From the NCBI GenBank assembly GCA_037043015.1, contig CM073325.1, forward strand, positions 20,315,001-20,379,000: a DNA stretch of 64,000 bases, written 5' to 3'. Positions within the stretch are counted from its first letter, which is position 1, and each line of letters starts with the position of its first letter. Origin of the DNA: Bryum argenteum. Its lineage: Eukaryota > Streptophyta > Bryopsida > Bryales > Bryaceae. Below the pieces are notes generated by a model, which did not search any database, was not told where the DNA came from, and was given only the letters and a program-made list of their open reading frames with translations. The translations under genes were made by a program, and so were the position numbers. This document shows positions 52,681 through 64,000 of the stretch, one piece after another.

Positions 52681-54518
52681 TAAAACTTGTTCGTGAAGGT
52701 GGTGTAGCACTACAAGCTCTGGCAAATGGACAAAGGTAAGTCAAGTTTCGGAATGTTTTTGTGGGGCATAGTGTCCATGAAATCTCACTTCGAATGTGCT
52801 GTAGCCTCACCTTATTTCCGCTCTTGTGATCCGCAATAAGGATTTAGAAGCGTCTTCTGAGGATTACGAAAACAAGCATCAAAAGTTGTGCGCTGCACAT
52901 TGCATAGATTGAGTTCTTGAGTATGTTGCACTGCCTTGCTCATATAGTCCTCTTGAATGAGCTTTGACCCATGTCAAAGCTTCATTGCAACGAGCGCCTC
53001 TAGCCGATTCGGTGAGCCGGTAATGAGATTGGATCGCCAGACTTTTCTTGTACACTTTGTCAGACGGTGATTTGTAAAGTGAGATTCACGAACGTAACTG
53101 ATTCAAGCATTGTAGTGTACGTTCGCGCTGTGGTTGCCGGACACCTTTTGGATTGTAGTGATGACTATGATGCATTGTTACATGTCCCAATGCCTGGGAC
53201 CTGTGCAATCTTTCTGCCATTCCTATTTTACCTCAAGGATCTCAGATTTTGATGGGGTTTTAGCGGATTCGAAGTGTCTAAGACCTCTGTACTCGTGTGC
53301 TGAAATGGTTGTTCGTTATCTCTTTATCTTTGCAGGTAAAACATCAACATGTCACTCGCTGGTATCGGACTACTCTCGGCAGTCAGAAAGTGAACCGTAT
53401 TCTTATCAGAGTTACGGATATCATTAGCAGATGTTGAGGTCGGCAATGCGACATGAAAACAGCATATCTGACAGCAGCATTATTGCATACTCCAGTCAAC
53501 CTTGCAGAGTCCAGAGCCAACGGAGTGGAGTACATGCTGTCCGTTACACAGATTTAAGCTGATGATGCCACCTTGTGAAGCGAGTGCAGTCACTAATCAG
53601 CCACTTAAGTAGTGCAGTCCTTTGGGACTTGGCTCCTCTACCTGGCCTTCATGCAGTGGATGTCTCTCAAATGAGAACAATCAGCCTCAGTGTTTGCTGG
53701 ATGCTGCTCATGCACGATACCGGATCATCCAGCGTTGAAGGTTGCTGTACAGTGGGGTACAGAAATAACTCGAATTGCCTCTGAAGGCAGTTTCTGTAAA
53801 AAAGGCTTGAATTGTGCCTGTGTACTCAAAAATGATCCGACTTGCAATCTAGAAGTGTTTTATAGTATCATTGCAAATAATCACTTCTTTTTTTGTAAAG
53901 TTGTACGAAAGAGAATATATCTACATGCTCCATCTACAGTACGCATAGAAAGTCCTCTTTGGAGGCGAATTTTGCAATTCTTAATATCAAATATGCAATT
54001 CTTTTGTGATATCGTTGTATGCTTGCAACACACTTCATATTTTTCAATTTAGATTACTCATCTCCAGTACAATACAGACATGAAGTGGCTGATTAGTGAT
54101 TGCCACTACCAAGAAACCTACTTTTGTCTCATGAATCGCCTTTCAGACTCAAAATCTTGTGAAAAAGCGAACTCCCAATTCACACGAGGTACACTTTCTG
54201 AAGTGCTCACGAAGAGGTGGTGGGCAAGCCAAAGCTCCAGTTCAACCAGCTGTCAACCAATTGCATGCATGCTTACACAACTGAAGCCTCTTTCAGTAAC
54301 CTCCGCACTAGTTCGTTGCACGTTCCTGCCCACTCAAGATATGCACATGCATGCAAACTCCACAGACAACTTCATGTGCACAATTTTGCTCAACATGTGA
54401 AGTGCTTACATGGCAATATGTACTTGTTTGCAGACAACTGAACCTAAAAGCAACCGTGTCTGCAATCCACTGCATCTACTACTACCATGGATTTCAACCT
54501 TCAAACTCGATTCTTGCA

Positions 54519-54546
54519 GTATATATATATATATATATATATATAT
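54519..54546. repeat. (TA)n microsatellite
   Basis: About 13 TA dinucleotides in a row. Confidence 0.9.
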
Positions 54547-57049
54547 GATTAGTATATACTCAAAGGCAGTTGCCTTGTAGGATTTTTACACCATAGACAC
54601 ATGAAACTTCATCAGAATGTACGATTGGTCAAACGAAAGTGTTTCAATTTTGGTTCACATTCCTTTTTAGAATGACGTCGACAAAGTTTGAGGTACTACT
54701 TTTTGTCATTTTAGAAATGTGGCTTTGGTCCATTAAGTTTATTTGTTGTATTAAACAAAAGTTTGAATAGGCTCCACGACATGCAGACACACGAGAAAGT
54801 AGGATTATTGATAGCTTACATTTGGAACTGAGGAGTTCTTATACCTAACGTTAATGTTTCCCTCAAGAAAGGAGTTGTTCAACTTCTTGATTTTGTCACA
54901 TTCCTCACACAATCACATGTTCTTGATTCCTGCTGCTTTTTTTGTCGGAGAATTCTTCTACTCCAAAACAAACCTTCGTCATTGCTAATAGCCTTCTCTC
55001 ATAAAGTCTACGCAATAAACAATATAAAAAAATTTATCATTCCATTGTTAAAAATGAACCCCTCTCATTAAAATTTCCTCAGATTAGTATGTCCCACGAC
55101 GTTAGTATTGCCACACTGTCTTAAAAACTTTTACCATGCTCTTCTTGTTTTTTATACTCAATCTAAAATTAGGTCATTTTAGTAACTTCTCGTGATTTGG
55201 GGGCCATAAAGACTTCAGAATTTCACATCTCGGGACCCATCAACCCCTTTTGCGATCCGATAATTTCCAACAACTCTAAAAAGACCCCCCCCCCTTCTGC
55301 GATCCGATAATTTTCCACAACTCTAAAAAGACCCCCTTTCAACGACACCTCATGCAACTGATCCAACCGACAATATCTCATATCATAATGTCACGTCCAA
55401 AACAAATCCAAACAAAACAAAACAAGATACCTACCTTAAATAATAAATAATAAGTGACACTATTTCGTATTTCGTAACCATGGTAGATTTGGGGTCCGAG
55501 AAACATGAAAAAAACGTGATTTTGGGCCAAGAGTTTTCACGTTTCAAGACGATTGTCCTTACAAAAACCGGGGTGGTGTTATAAAATATGTCTTGTCGGT
55601 ATAACATATCATAGAGAGCCGCCATTCTGGAGGCTTACAATGCAAGTTATGAATACCGCCATAGAATGGTCAATACATGCTTTAAATCATATCATGTAGG
55701 CTTATATATTATTATATGCTGGGGCTTGACGTGGACCCTCTTAAGAAGTCCCACTTGCCGAGAGAGCTCCCTGGCCGTGAGGCTCAAGTCCCCTTTTCAA
55801 GTCCCCGGGGTGACGGGGCCAGCACGGAAGTGGGAGTCTCGAATGGAGGCTGAAATCGAAGTCTAGACTTCCTCAAGTCCCCTTGCTGCCCAAGTCCCCT
55901 GGTGTGAGTGGCTTGCCTTGCGGTTGACGTCGATGCTCTGGCTTGCCTTGATCACCGACCCATCAGTCGGAAAACTGTTCGGATGAATGATATTCATCAT
56001 GTCCCTACACAGGATGATTATCATCCAGTCCAGGCTTCCCTTTTTTCTACCCCATGCACGAGTTGGATTCAGTAATCATTGAAGGTTAGCTTTTCAAAAC
56101 TTGCTCAATATTGTTGCCCATGGGGGAATATTCTGTATTCGTTTCAGGAATCTTTCATATACATATAAATTTTTTATGCTTCTAAATTATTTAGAATCTT
56201 CCGATGATGAATGTTTACGAGTAGAAATATGCTCTGTAAGTAAATATAAATTCATCCACGAGTACGTAGCTGAAATTTGAACATACGGGAAAATTCTTGT
56301 ACTCCGGTAACCTTGATTTAAGTAACTTCAAAATATATATTTGGTGAACATGCACAAACTTTTAGGTTGCAAGTGCCTCTACCACATAAATTTTAGGTTC
56401 AGGGAATTTTGAGAAATTTTAAATAATCCATGGTTGATTTTTTTATGGTCTAGATTACTCATTGATATGGTTGGATATGGTTTGTGTCGTCTAAATTACT
56501 CATCAATATCAAATTTTGGTATCATTGTAAGAAATGCGTTTGAAACAAATCATGGTGTTATTCTGAGATGGAGGGAGTATTTTTAAGATATACTTGTAGA
56601 GATTTACTTTTTATATATATATATATATATTTTTTTTTTATTCATGCCATTAACTTACAACATCTTGGAAAAAGTAGACTTTAATACCAAATTTCTACCC
56701 CACAAATTTTGTCCAAAACGGAGTTTTGATGAAGAAAATGTGGCTTTTCAAGGATTTGGGTTGTCACTCAAAATGATCAAATTCAACATCTGGCGTGTCC
56801 AATGAAGATTAATGATTTCTATGTGATTGTGTTATGAGGAGATTTCACTAGTAACTTTTTTGCATGTCATATTGAGATTACAATATTCAAACTTGAAGGT
56901 TTCTTCTTTTATTAAATTCTTGACTATATATCCAAAACTCAATAACTCATGGAAATCCATATTTGGTTTTTGTTTCCTTGCCTCCCCAATTGTTGAGTGA
57001 TTTATTAACATGTATATACACCACAACAAAATCCACAACCCAAAATATA

Positions 57050-57800
57050 TAGGAGTAGTTGCTTGTTATAATGATACTTATGAACAAATTGCATCACGAA
57101 ATAGGAATGGTGACAAAGTCTATGTCACTCTTACAACATGGAAATTAGATGTGCCTCATGCGGCATTAAAACAAGGTTCTACAAGAATAAAAAGTGTCTA
57201 AATAAGAAGCTTCTAAAGTACTTAAGGAGTTTCTAAAACCATAAAGAATGGTACCTATCGATACAAAAAGATACAATAAGTTTATAAAGTGGGTGTAACT
57301 CTTGCTGATACAACACGGAAGTTTGGATGTGCCTTGGACAAGTGATTATTTTTTTAGTTTAGGTATATTTAGAATTATATAGATTTAGAGTTCTCCAACA
57401 AAGCGTTCAAAAAATAAGTGATGTTTTTACATCTACAATATGAACTTGAATGTGCCCCATGCTACATTGAAGCTTTTGGGGTCACTAGGATTGTTTGGAG
57501 AAAAGGTTCCTAAATAATAAAAGTTGGCAACTGTAGTAAAAAGCATCCAAAAAGTGTGACAATCTTATTCATACAACATCAGTTTGAACGTGCCTCATAT
57601 TGCATTGAATTGCTTCGCCACGTGTCATAAGAAACTTCTAAAAATTAGGTGACATTGCACTGAATCTCTCCGCCACTTGTCACTAACAAACTTCTAAAAA
57701 GTAGGTGGCATTCTCACTTGTAGAACATAGAAATTAAACGTGCCTCTGTCTACAAAGCTCTTGGTGACGTCACTATAAAAAAACAAAAAAGAAGGTTCTA
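57050..57800 (+). repeat. degenerate tandem repeat, ~130-150 bp unit
   Basis: A motif of the form ACAACATGGAAATTAGATGTG-CCTC-TGC-TT…AAGCTTCT-AAA recurs about five times (near 57130, 57305, 57440, 57575 and 57725). It is non-coding and strongly diverged. Confidence 0.5.
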
Positions 57801-58960
57801 AAATAGCTACCAGGAATAGCTACCAGGAGAGTCACTAATTCATTAATTTTTAAAAAAGGACTAACAAACATGTAAGACATGCTCGAGGTCTTTTTGAAAA
57901 CAAGCTTTCAAAGCAACAAATACATGATCAATAAAGATGTTAAGGAGCTTATTAAAAGGAGATGATAGATGGAATAACACAACCTAACACAAATCCTCTA
58001 CACTTTCTCTAAGAAGACTAATAAGATAACCACTCCTCATGTAGTGCCCAAACATCAAATTCTTAAAGGCTCAAAGGTTAACGGCTTAACGCACAAAGAA
58101 TATTTACACCAAATTATATCCTTCTCAATAGATTAATGTTTCAAAAAATAAGATCAAAATACAAAGATAACATTTTCATACCACACATTCACAAGGACTA
58201 GTGACCAAACTTAAACATAATATATAAAATTTTCAAGCTACTAGCCTTGTTGTTTTGAAACCATGCAACAAAGCCTTGGAAAACACCCCAAGGATCCCAA
58301 GAGGTAATAGAGAAAGCATCTAGAAAAAAGAAGCTTCTGTGGGTTTTGTATTGGTTTCTCTTCTTTTAATACTACCCGGAAAGGAACAAAAGCAGCTTTC
58401 TCAGAAGGAGATGATGCCCAAAACAGGAGGTCAAAATGGCAAGCCATATTTAGAGCTCTGCATGAAGCTAATAATAGGCACCCAAACCATGTGGACAAGG
58501 CCAACAGATGGGCCAAGGGATAATCCAAGCCAACCAGCCGTAGCCTGGTAGCAACTCATGAGCAAAGTGAACCCGGGGCACTGGTCCGCTAAGTAAGATC
58601 AGATTCACCAGGAATAGGCTATGAAGCGGAAGAATCTCCCAAGGCCGACAGAAAGGCGAGCGCCTAGAACGTCAATTGCTACCGTCCGATCGATCTGCCG
58701 CTTCGAGGAGCTTTCCGCCGCACCTTCGAAGCTTCTGAACGCAATGTTGTTCGTGGCTCCGACACATTGACGAGCTCCGGAATTTCGCAAATTCGAAAGT
58801 ATTTAAGAGTTGAATCAGTTACGTATTGGAAGACTCAAGGCAAGATCCACAATCTTTCTCTTCTGTTGGAAAGGACAGCTGCAGTGGTAAAGCGCCACGT
58901 CGAGCTTCTAGAGCTGGTGATTCATTGCACCGGCACCCACCCCACGACCCTTTTTTGGTG

Positions 58961-58972
58961 GGCTATATAAAC
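58961..58972 (+). promoter_or_regulatory. TATA box of the ABCG gene
   Basis: GGCTATATAAAC lies ~255 bases before the ATG at 59224, leaving a 5' UTR of about 225 bases. No closer TATA-like sequence is seen, so this is the best candidate. Confidence 0.6.
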
Positions 58973-59223
58973 TCCCGTTGGGAATAGCTTGCAGTTTTGT
59001 AGTGGTAGTTGATCGGGTCAGTGTTCGTTTGAGAGAATCTCGTCCGCATACAGTTTTCGTAAAGGCGTTAGTTCGGTTTGGACGGTCTGCATGTTCTCTT
59101 CGGAACTCAGTGGCATTCCAAGCAAGTAGGGATTTTCCACGCGCTCGGTATTTGACGTGAGGACACGTTGCTTCTTGAATTTTTGGCTCGAGAGAGGCGA
59201 TTGTGAGAATTAGGTTTGCGAAG

Positions 59224-61727
59224 ATGCCACCGCATGCTTCGACTGCGAAGGAGGACGCAGCGTCTGTGGTACCGCCGGTTGTGGCGATGGAGGAGCCTGA
59301 AGTTATGAGTCGAGATTTGGGTTCAAACGGTAATTATTGTTGTTTTTGTGAGTATCGTGAGTTTCAGTGATTAATTGGCGAGCGAGCTAACTCGGAAGTT
59401 TTGTACAGATGTTGTGATTCCGGCTGCGGAGCATACCATCAACATTGACACAAGCGTTAGGAATTTGCACAAGGATCGGAAACCGCCGCTGCCGATTACT
59501 GTGAAGGTGCGATTCGCGAGTCTTTTGTGTTTTCGAATGTGCCTGGGTCTTGCTGCAGTTTGGGATTGATATTCGAGATGGATTTTTTGTGTGTGTGTGC
59601 AGTTTGTGGATATTCGGAATACAGTGAAGATCGAGGGGAAGACGACCTGGAGCCCCAAGCAACCGTTCAAGTTCAAGCGCCAGCCGCACATACAGAAGGA
59701 GATTCTTCATGGGGTCACGGGATCCGTGGCGCCGGGCGAGACGTTGGCCATCATGGGCCCGTCCGGGAGCGGCAAGACCACGCTTCTTAATCTGTTGGGA
59801 GGCCGCAATCAATCGGCCATCACGGGAGGACAGAACACCTACAATGATATTCCTTACAACAAAGCTCTCAAGCGAAGGTAAGCCACCGGGACATGCTTAA
59901 TCTCCGGAAAAGCCCGATTTTAATGTTGTCGAAATGGCGACTGACTGGTGTGGGATTGGGCGTGCAGAATGGGATTCGTCACGCAGGACGATGTGCTGTA
60001 TCCGCACCTCACCGTGCGCGAAACGCTGGTGTACGCGGCGCTGTTGCGGTTGCCGACGAGTACCTTCACGAAAGCTCAGAAGATTCAGCGGGCCGAAGAG
60101 ACTATTGCGGAGCTCGGCCTCGAGAAGTAAGTTCACAATAGTATCTGTATACGTAGTCTTGTGGTGGTTCATACTGGTCATGATTCTGACGTGGGTGCTT
60201 GCTGCGCAGGTGTATGGACACAGTGATCGGCGGTCCGTTTCTTCGAGGTGTGTCGGGTGGCGAACGAAAGCGGGTGTCCATTGGTCATGAAATCCTCGTG
60301 GATCCGTCATTGCTGTTTCTCGATGAACCCACTTCTGGGTTGGATTCCACCACGGCGCTTCGCATCATTCAAGTGATCCGCAACATTGCTAAGGTACCTC
60401 AAATTCCTTAATGAATCTCAGCTTAAGGTTTCGGTGACTCGGCTATCATCGGTGGAAGTTCATAGTGATTATTGTGAGGATGTTGACAAATTTGTGATGG
60501 TGGTTGCAGGAGGGTCGAACAGTGTTGACGACTATTCATCAGCCGTCAAGTCGCCTGTTCTACATGTTCGACAAGCTCATCCTGCTATCGCAAGGAAACT
60601 CCATCTACTTCGGGAACGCGAGCGACGCCCCCGATTACTTCTCCTCCATCGGGTTAACGCCGTTCATCGCGATGAACCCTGCGGACTTCATTCTCGACCT
60701 CGCCAGCGGCAACTTGAGCGACATCTCTGTACCCTCAGCCTTGCAACGTAAAGGCTCCGCGCCCAGCCCGACCGAAGTCCACGATTACCTCGTGGTGCGG
60801 TTCGAGCAGGCGCTCCTACCCAAGGAGCGGGCAAATATCCTAAACGAAGTATCTGCGAAGGAGGAGCTTAAGCAGGCTATGACTGCGAAGCGCGAGTGGG
60901 CGACCTCGTGGAGCTCCCAATTCTCAGTCCTCCTCGTGCGAGGGCTGAAGGAGCGCCGCCACGAGTATCTGAGCTACCTCAAGTTCGTGCAAGTGTTCTT
61001 CATCTCGCTTATCACGGGTTGCCTATGGTGGCGCTCGAAGCGGAATACTGAAGCGGAGGTCGCGGATCAGATGGGACTTGTGTTTTTCATCGCCATCTTC
61101 TGGGGCATGTTTCCGCTCTTCACCGCCATCTTCACATTCCCTCAGGAACGTGCCATGCTGAACAAAGAGCGCGCGTCGGATCTCTACCGACTGAGCTCGT
61201 ACTTCATGGCGCGCACACTCGGCGATCTTCCACTTGACCTCGTGATGCCAGCAATCTTCGTCATCATCGTCTACTTTATGACGAATCTGTACTTGAGCGC
61301 GGGGGCATTTTTCCTCACAATGCTGATTGTGTTCCTGAACGTGGTGACGTCGCAAGGACTTGGGTTCCTGATCGGCGCTTCGCTGATGGAAGTGAAGAAG
61401 GCCACGACGCTGGCGTCCATTATCATGCTGGCGTTCATGCTCACGGGCGGATTTTTCGTGCAGAACATCCCCGTGTGGATGTCATGGCTCAAGTATGTTT
61501 CCTTCAATTACTACAACTACCGTCTGCTCACGAAGGTGCAGTATTCGAGCTCCGAGACCTTCGATTGCGGCACGAGCGGTGGGTGCAGACCCATGGCCAC
61601 GGCGCCGGTGTTTCATGGCATGTCGCTGGAAGGCGGCGGGGTTGACGCCATGGCGTTGCTCATCATGGTCGTGGTCTACCGTTATCTCTCTTACCTATCC
61701 CTCCGCCGTTTGAACACAGGCAACTAG
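59224..61727 (+). CDS. ABCG half-size (WBC-type) transporter, intact
   Basis: Six exons: 59224-59329, 59409-59506, 59603-59877, 59968-60126, 60210-60393 and 60510-61727. All borders are GT-AG and phases fit. They give 679 residues, normal for plant half-size ABCG. The N-terminal ATP-binding domain has Walker [10 protein letters not shown] (~120-128), Q-loop [16 protein letters not shown], signature [12 protein letters not shown], Walker [14 protein letters not shown] and H-loop [11 protein letters not shown]. The C-terminal half has about six membrane spans, e.g. [33 protein letters not shown] and [18 protein letters not shown]. Family members pump lipids, hormones or cuticle precursors across the plasma membrane as dimers. 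The overall look is nearest the ABCG14/21/22/25 group, but I cannot assign substrate. Start chosen as the first ATG after the TATA box. Confidence 0.95.
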
Positions 61728-63000
61728 GTTTTCATCCTTACCACTGTACCATAGCTCCACAATTTTTGTCGATAGAGCAGTACCCACATCAAGCAATCTA
61801 TGGCTTGACCTTAGGGGATTTAGATACAGCTGATGCTTCGGATTTTTGACCATTTGTAAAAAAACTCAACTGTTAAATAAACCGAGGATGAGACTTTGCA
61901 GTCTCCACTGGTTGTTCCACATTCCACTGTAAAACGAGCTCCACGAATATTTATGGGATGATTTGTGGCCGTGAAGATATTTAGCGAGATAGAATCTTGT
62001 CGAGTAAAGTTGCTCAATGAGTATCAAGATGTCCAGCATCTCCTGCATAAGAGAGAGCACCGAGTTTCCGATCCTATATTCGTGGCTCTCGGTTTTTGTG
62101 CGTATCTCGATCTCGTCAGATTCCTTCAGTTTGATATAATATTCGATATGTTTAATTGACTTTGTTATTCTATTGATTCATCATTAGTCTACTGATACTC
62201 ACTTCAGAGGTTCAGAAGACATTGAGAATCTTCTCAAAAATATTAGTTTTTCAGATTCCACTCTTCCCGAAACTTTGTCAATGCTCCAGAGTGATTTTGG
62301 ATATGTCGTGAACCTCGAAACCAACAGACACACGGAATCCTAAATTCAGTCGGTTTTTGGGTCCACTGCCGTAAAATCCATCAATCAAGCTTCAATGCAT
62401 CCTTTATGCATTTGCAAATGCTTAAAGTTAGATATCACTTTCTGCATCGAGTCTTTCTGGACCAGAATGCTGCACCATCTGTATCCTTTTCTTTATGTAA
62501 AAATGAGATCGAACTGTCAATACGCTTCAGACACTCGAGGCTGGAGAAAATTCTTGAACTTCGCCGAGACATAAGTCCATGGAGCTCACTAGGCAGGATC
62601 TTCCAGACTAGCACGCCGCCATGGCAATCCAAATTCACCGATTAGAGAACAAGGTCGGCAAGGAGCTCGCTCAAGTCTCCACATAAAAGCTAAATCATGA
62701 GCACTACAGGCAATGCATGCAGTATACTCCTATTTAGAATAGGTGCAGAAATTCTTCCTGGAGGGAGATGGTACCGCTTAACCGAAATTTTGAGTGGATT
62801 ATGTGTCCCACACAGAATTGATCACGTAGAACCGGCTTGAGCCCCATCTTACAATCAAATCTACACAAAATCACCGTCCAGCGAACAATCCAAAGAAACT
62901 ACTGTTATGTACTTATATGTAAAGCGGCACGATCGGTCAAAGCTTCCCGACCAGCTGAGGGAACGTCTCAGGGCTACCGGCCACCGTGGCAGCACGACTG
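61728..63000. other. 3' flank of ABCG, no recognisable gene
   Basis: It contains the ABCG 3' UTR and then short frames without motifs. Nothing else is supported. Confidence 0.4.
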
Positions 63001-63004
63001 AGGA

Positions 63005-63080
63005 GAGAAAATGACGTGGAGGACAGGTAGGTGAGACAGTGACGTGGAGGCCACGTCGACGAGAAACTGACGTGGAGGTC
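63005..63080. promoter_or_regulatory. cluster of TGACGTGGAGG motifs
   Basis: TGACGTGGAGG occurs at about 63011, 63039 and 63067, plus GCCACGTCGACG between them. These are ACGT-core sequences like bZIP (G-box/as-1/ABRE) sites. No gene start is seen nearby, so regulatory function is open. Confidence 0.35.
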
Positions 63081-63314
63081 GAACAGTTGTCCGTCCATTT
63101 TAATGTCAAGATTCGTTCGTCCGTTCGCTTTGAGACCGGTGAGTTTGGTAGGTTCTGTCGTTTTCGTCCGTCGGTTCCACTGTCCGTCCTCACATGGTGA
63201 GGTGCGGCGGCGGGTCGACCGACGCCGGGCAAATCTGGAAAGCACCCGGTGAATCCATGACTTTTGTCGAACACATTCTCGTCACTAGGTTATTGACCTT
63301 TGCAGTTTATAGTG

Positions 63315-63684
63315 TTAACCCTTGAACGCCCATGGGGTGTGAAACGGGCAGCCCAAAATTGGATCAGAGCATCTTTTGGACTTGGGCATCATGAATAGTG
63401 CACTTTTTGAACAAGGGCATCATGAATGCACCAATCACTGATGAGCTTGCAACCTCCTACAAGGTTATGTACAACCCCAACCTCGCTACCACAATCCTTT
63501 CAAAGCACAAAATCACTCATACAAATTGTGATTTGAATTGTAAAATTTCACTTTTTGAATGCATCACAAGAAGGTGACCAGTTTGACATCAAAGTATAAG
63601 TGAAAAGTTGAGTATAGTGAGAGCTACAAAGAAGATTCTGTTGGAAGGTGACCCCTCGGGTCATCTTGGGCGTTTAAGGGTTAA
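63315..63684 (+). mobile_element. piggyBac-like MITE, copy 1
   Basis: It runs from TTAACCCTTGAACGCCCATG to TTGGGCGTTTAAGGGTTAA. The terminal inverted repeats start at TTAA (CCCTT-AACGCCCA). It is 370 bases long and non-coding. Its interior is ~90% like the next copy. Confidence 0.85.
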
Positions 63685-63999
63685 CCCTTAAACGCCCATG
63701 GGGTCCGAAACGGGGCAGCCCAAAATTTGATCGCAGCATCTTTTGGACTTGGGCATCATGAATGAACTAATCAATGATGAGCTTGTAACCTCCTTCAAGG
63801 TTATGTACAACTCCAACCTACCTACCACAATCCTTTCGAAGCACAAAATCACTGATACAAATTGTGATTTGAATCGTAAAATTTCACTTTTTGAATGCAT
63901 CATAAGAAGGTGACCAGTTTGACATTAAAATATAAGTGAAAAGTCGAGTACAGTGAGAGCTACAAAGCCCTCACGCTTGCTTGGGCGTTTAAGAGTTAA
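63681..63999 (+). mobile_element. piggyBac-like MITE, copy 2, head-to-tail
   Basis: It starts at the same TTAA (63681-63684) that ends copy 1 and finishes TTGGGCGTTTAAGAGTTAA at 63999. It is in the same orientation and ~50 bases shorter, with a small internal deletion near 'gcatcatgaatg'. Confidence 0.85.
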
Positions 64000-64000
64000 C

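Larger units (their letters stand above)
52681..58960. other. AT-rich gene-poor stretch
   Basis: I find no supported gene in ~6.2 kb. It contains a (TA)n microsatellite (54519-54546), a CAAGTCCCC-rich patch (55740-55910) and degenerate repeats at 57050-57800. The end is the ABCG promoter. Confidence 0.4.

Noticed and set aside
62861..63274. 137-codon minus-strand frame near the window end
   Set aside because: It reads through a repetitive GC-rich patch with overlapping frames and has no recognisable domain.

Overview
The window looks like a nuclear segment of a land plant. It has GT-AG introns, a nuclear gene with a plastid-type transit peptide, a plant ABCG half-transporter, an EMB976-like PPR fragment, a plant-type phosphoglycerate mutase fragment and many SKP1/F-box (SCF ligase) copies. 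A bryophyte or other early-diverging lineage is my inference, because piggyBac-type and Crypton-type elements are not typical of angiosperm genomes. I cannot name the species.

Layout. 0-1.6 kb: a two-exon gene for a probable plastid protein. 3-37.4 kb: an SKP1-like array with about ten copies or fragments on both strands. Copies at 3.35 and 10.0 kb look intact, one at 5.5-5.9 kb is short but spliceable, and the rest are broken. Several copies keep a common leader, a tRNA-like relic upstream and a short conserved peptide module downstream. An F-box gene lies head-to-head with SKP1 (7.8-10.6 kb), and this pair is duplicated at 18.5-21.3 kb. Both F-box copies are disrupted, at different places.

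The array has absorbed several mobile elements whose borders can be read to the base. A Crypton-like tyrosine-recombinase (DUF3504) element sits in an SKP1 exon between 7-bp direct repeats GGTAATG (12060-14949). A 5.7-kb piggyBac-type transposon sits in another SKP1 exon with TTAA target duplications (21323-27028), and the duplicate copy keeps the empty site at 10507. A truncated Ty3/gypsy element (27.1-36.4 kb, minus strand) contains a 4.9-kb hAT-like foldback element with an 8-bp target duplication ATGTACAT (27567-32498). At 38.8-40.1 kb a 19-bp minisatellite starts exactly at a piggyBac-type terminus and ends at a CACTA-type terminus.

41.8-52.7 kb is an island of gene fragments that mostly lack their 5' ends: phosphoglycerate mutase, EMB976-like PPR, an unknown coiled-coil protein, a partial ABCG duplicate and a membrane J-protein. 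Introns are visible in all of these except the PPR fragment, so DNA-level duplication is likely. 53-58.9 kb is AT-rich and empty of recognisable genes. 59.2-61.7 kb holds a complete six-exon ABCG gene (679 aa) with a TATA box. The window ends with two head-to-tail piggyBac-like MITEs that share one TTAA.

Functionally, only the plastid protein, two (perhaps three) SKP1-like proteins and the ABCG transporter look able to make full products. The transposase and recombinase genes keep most catalytic landmarks but carry frameshifts or stops.
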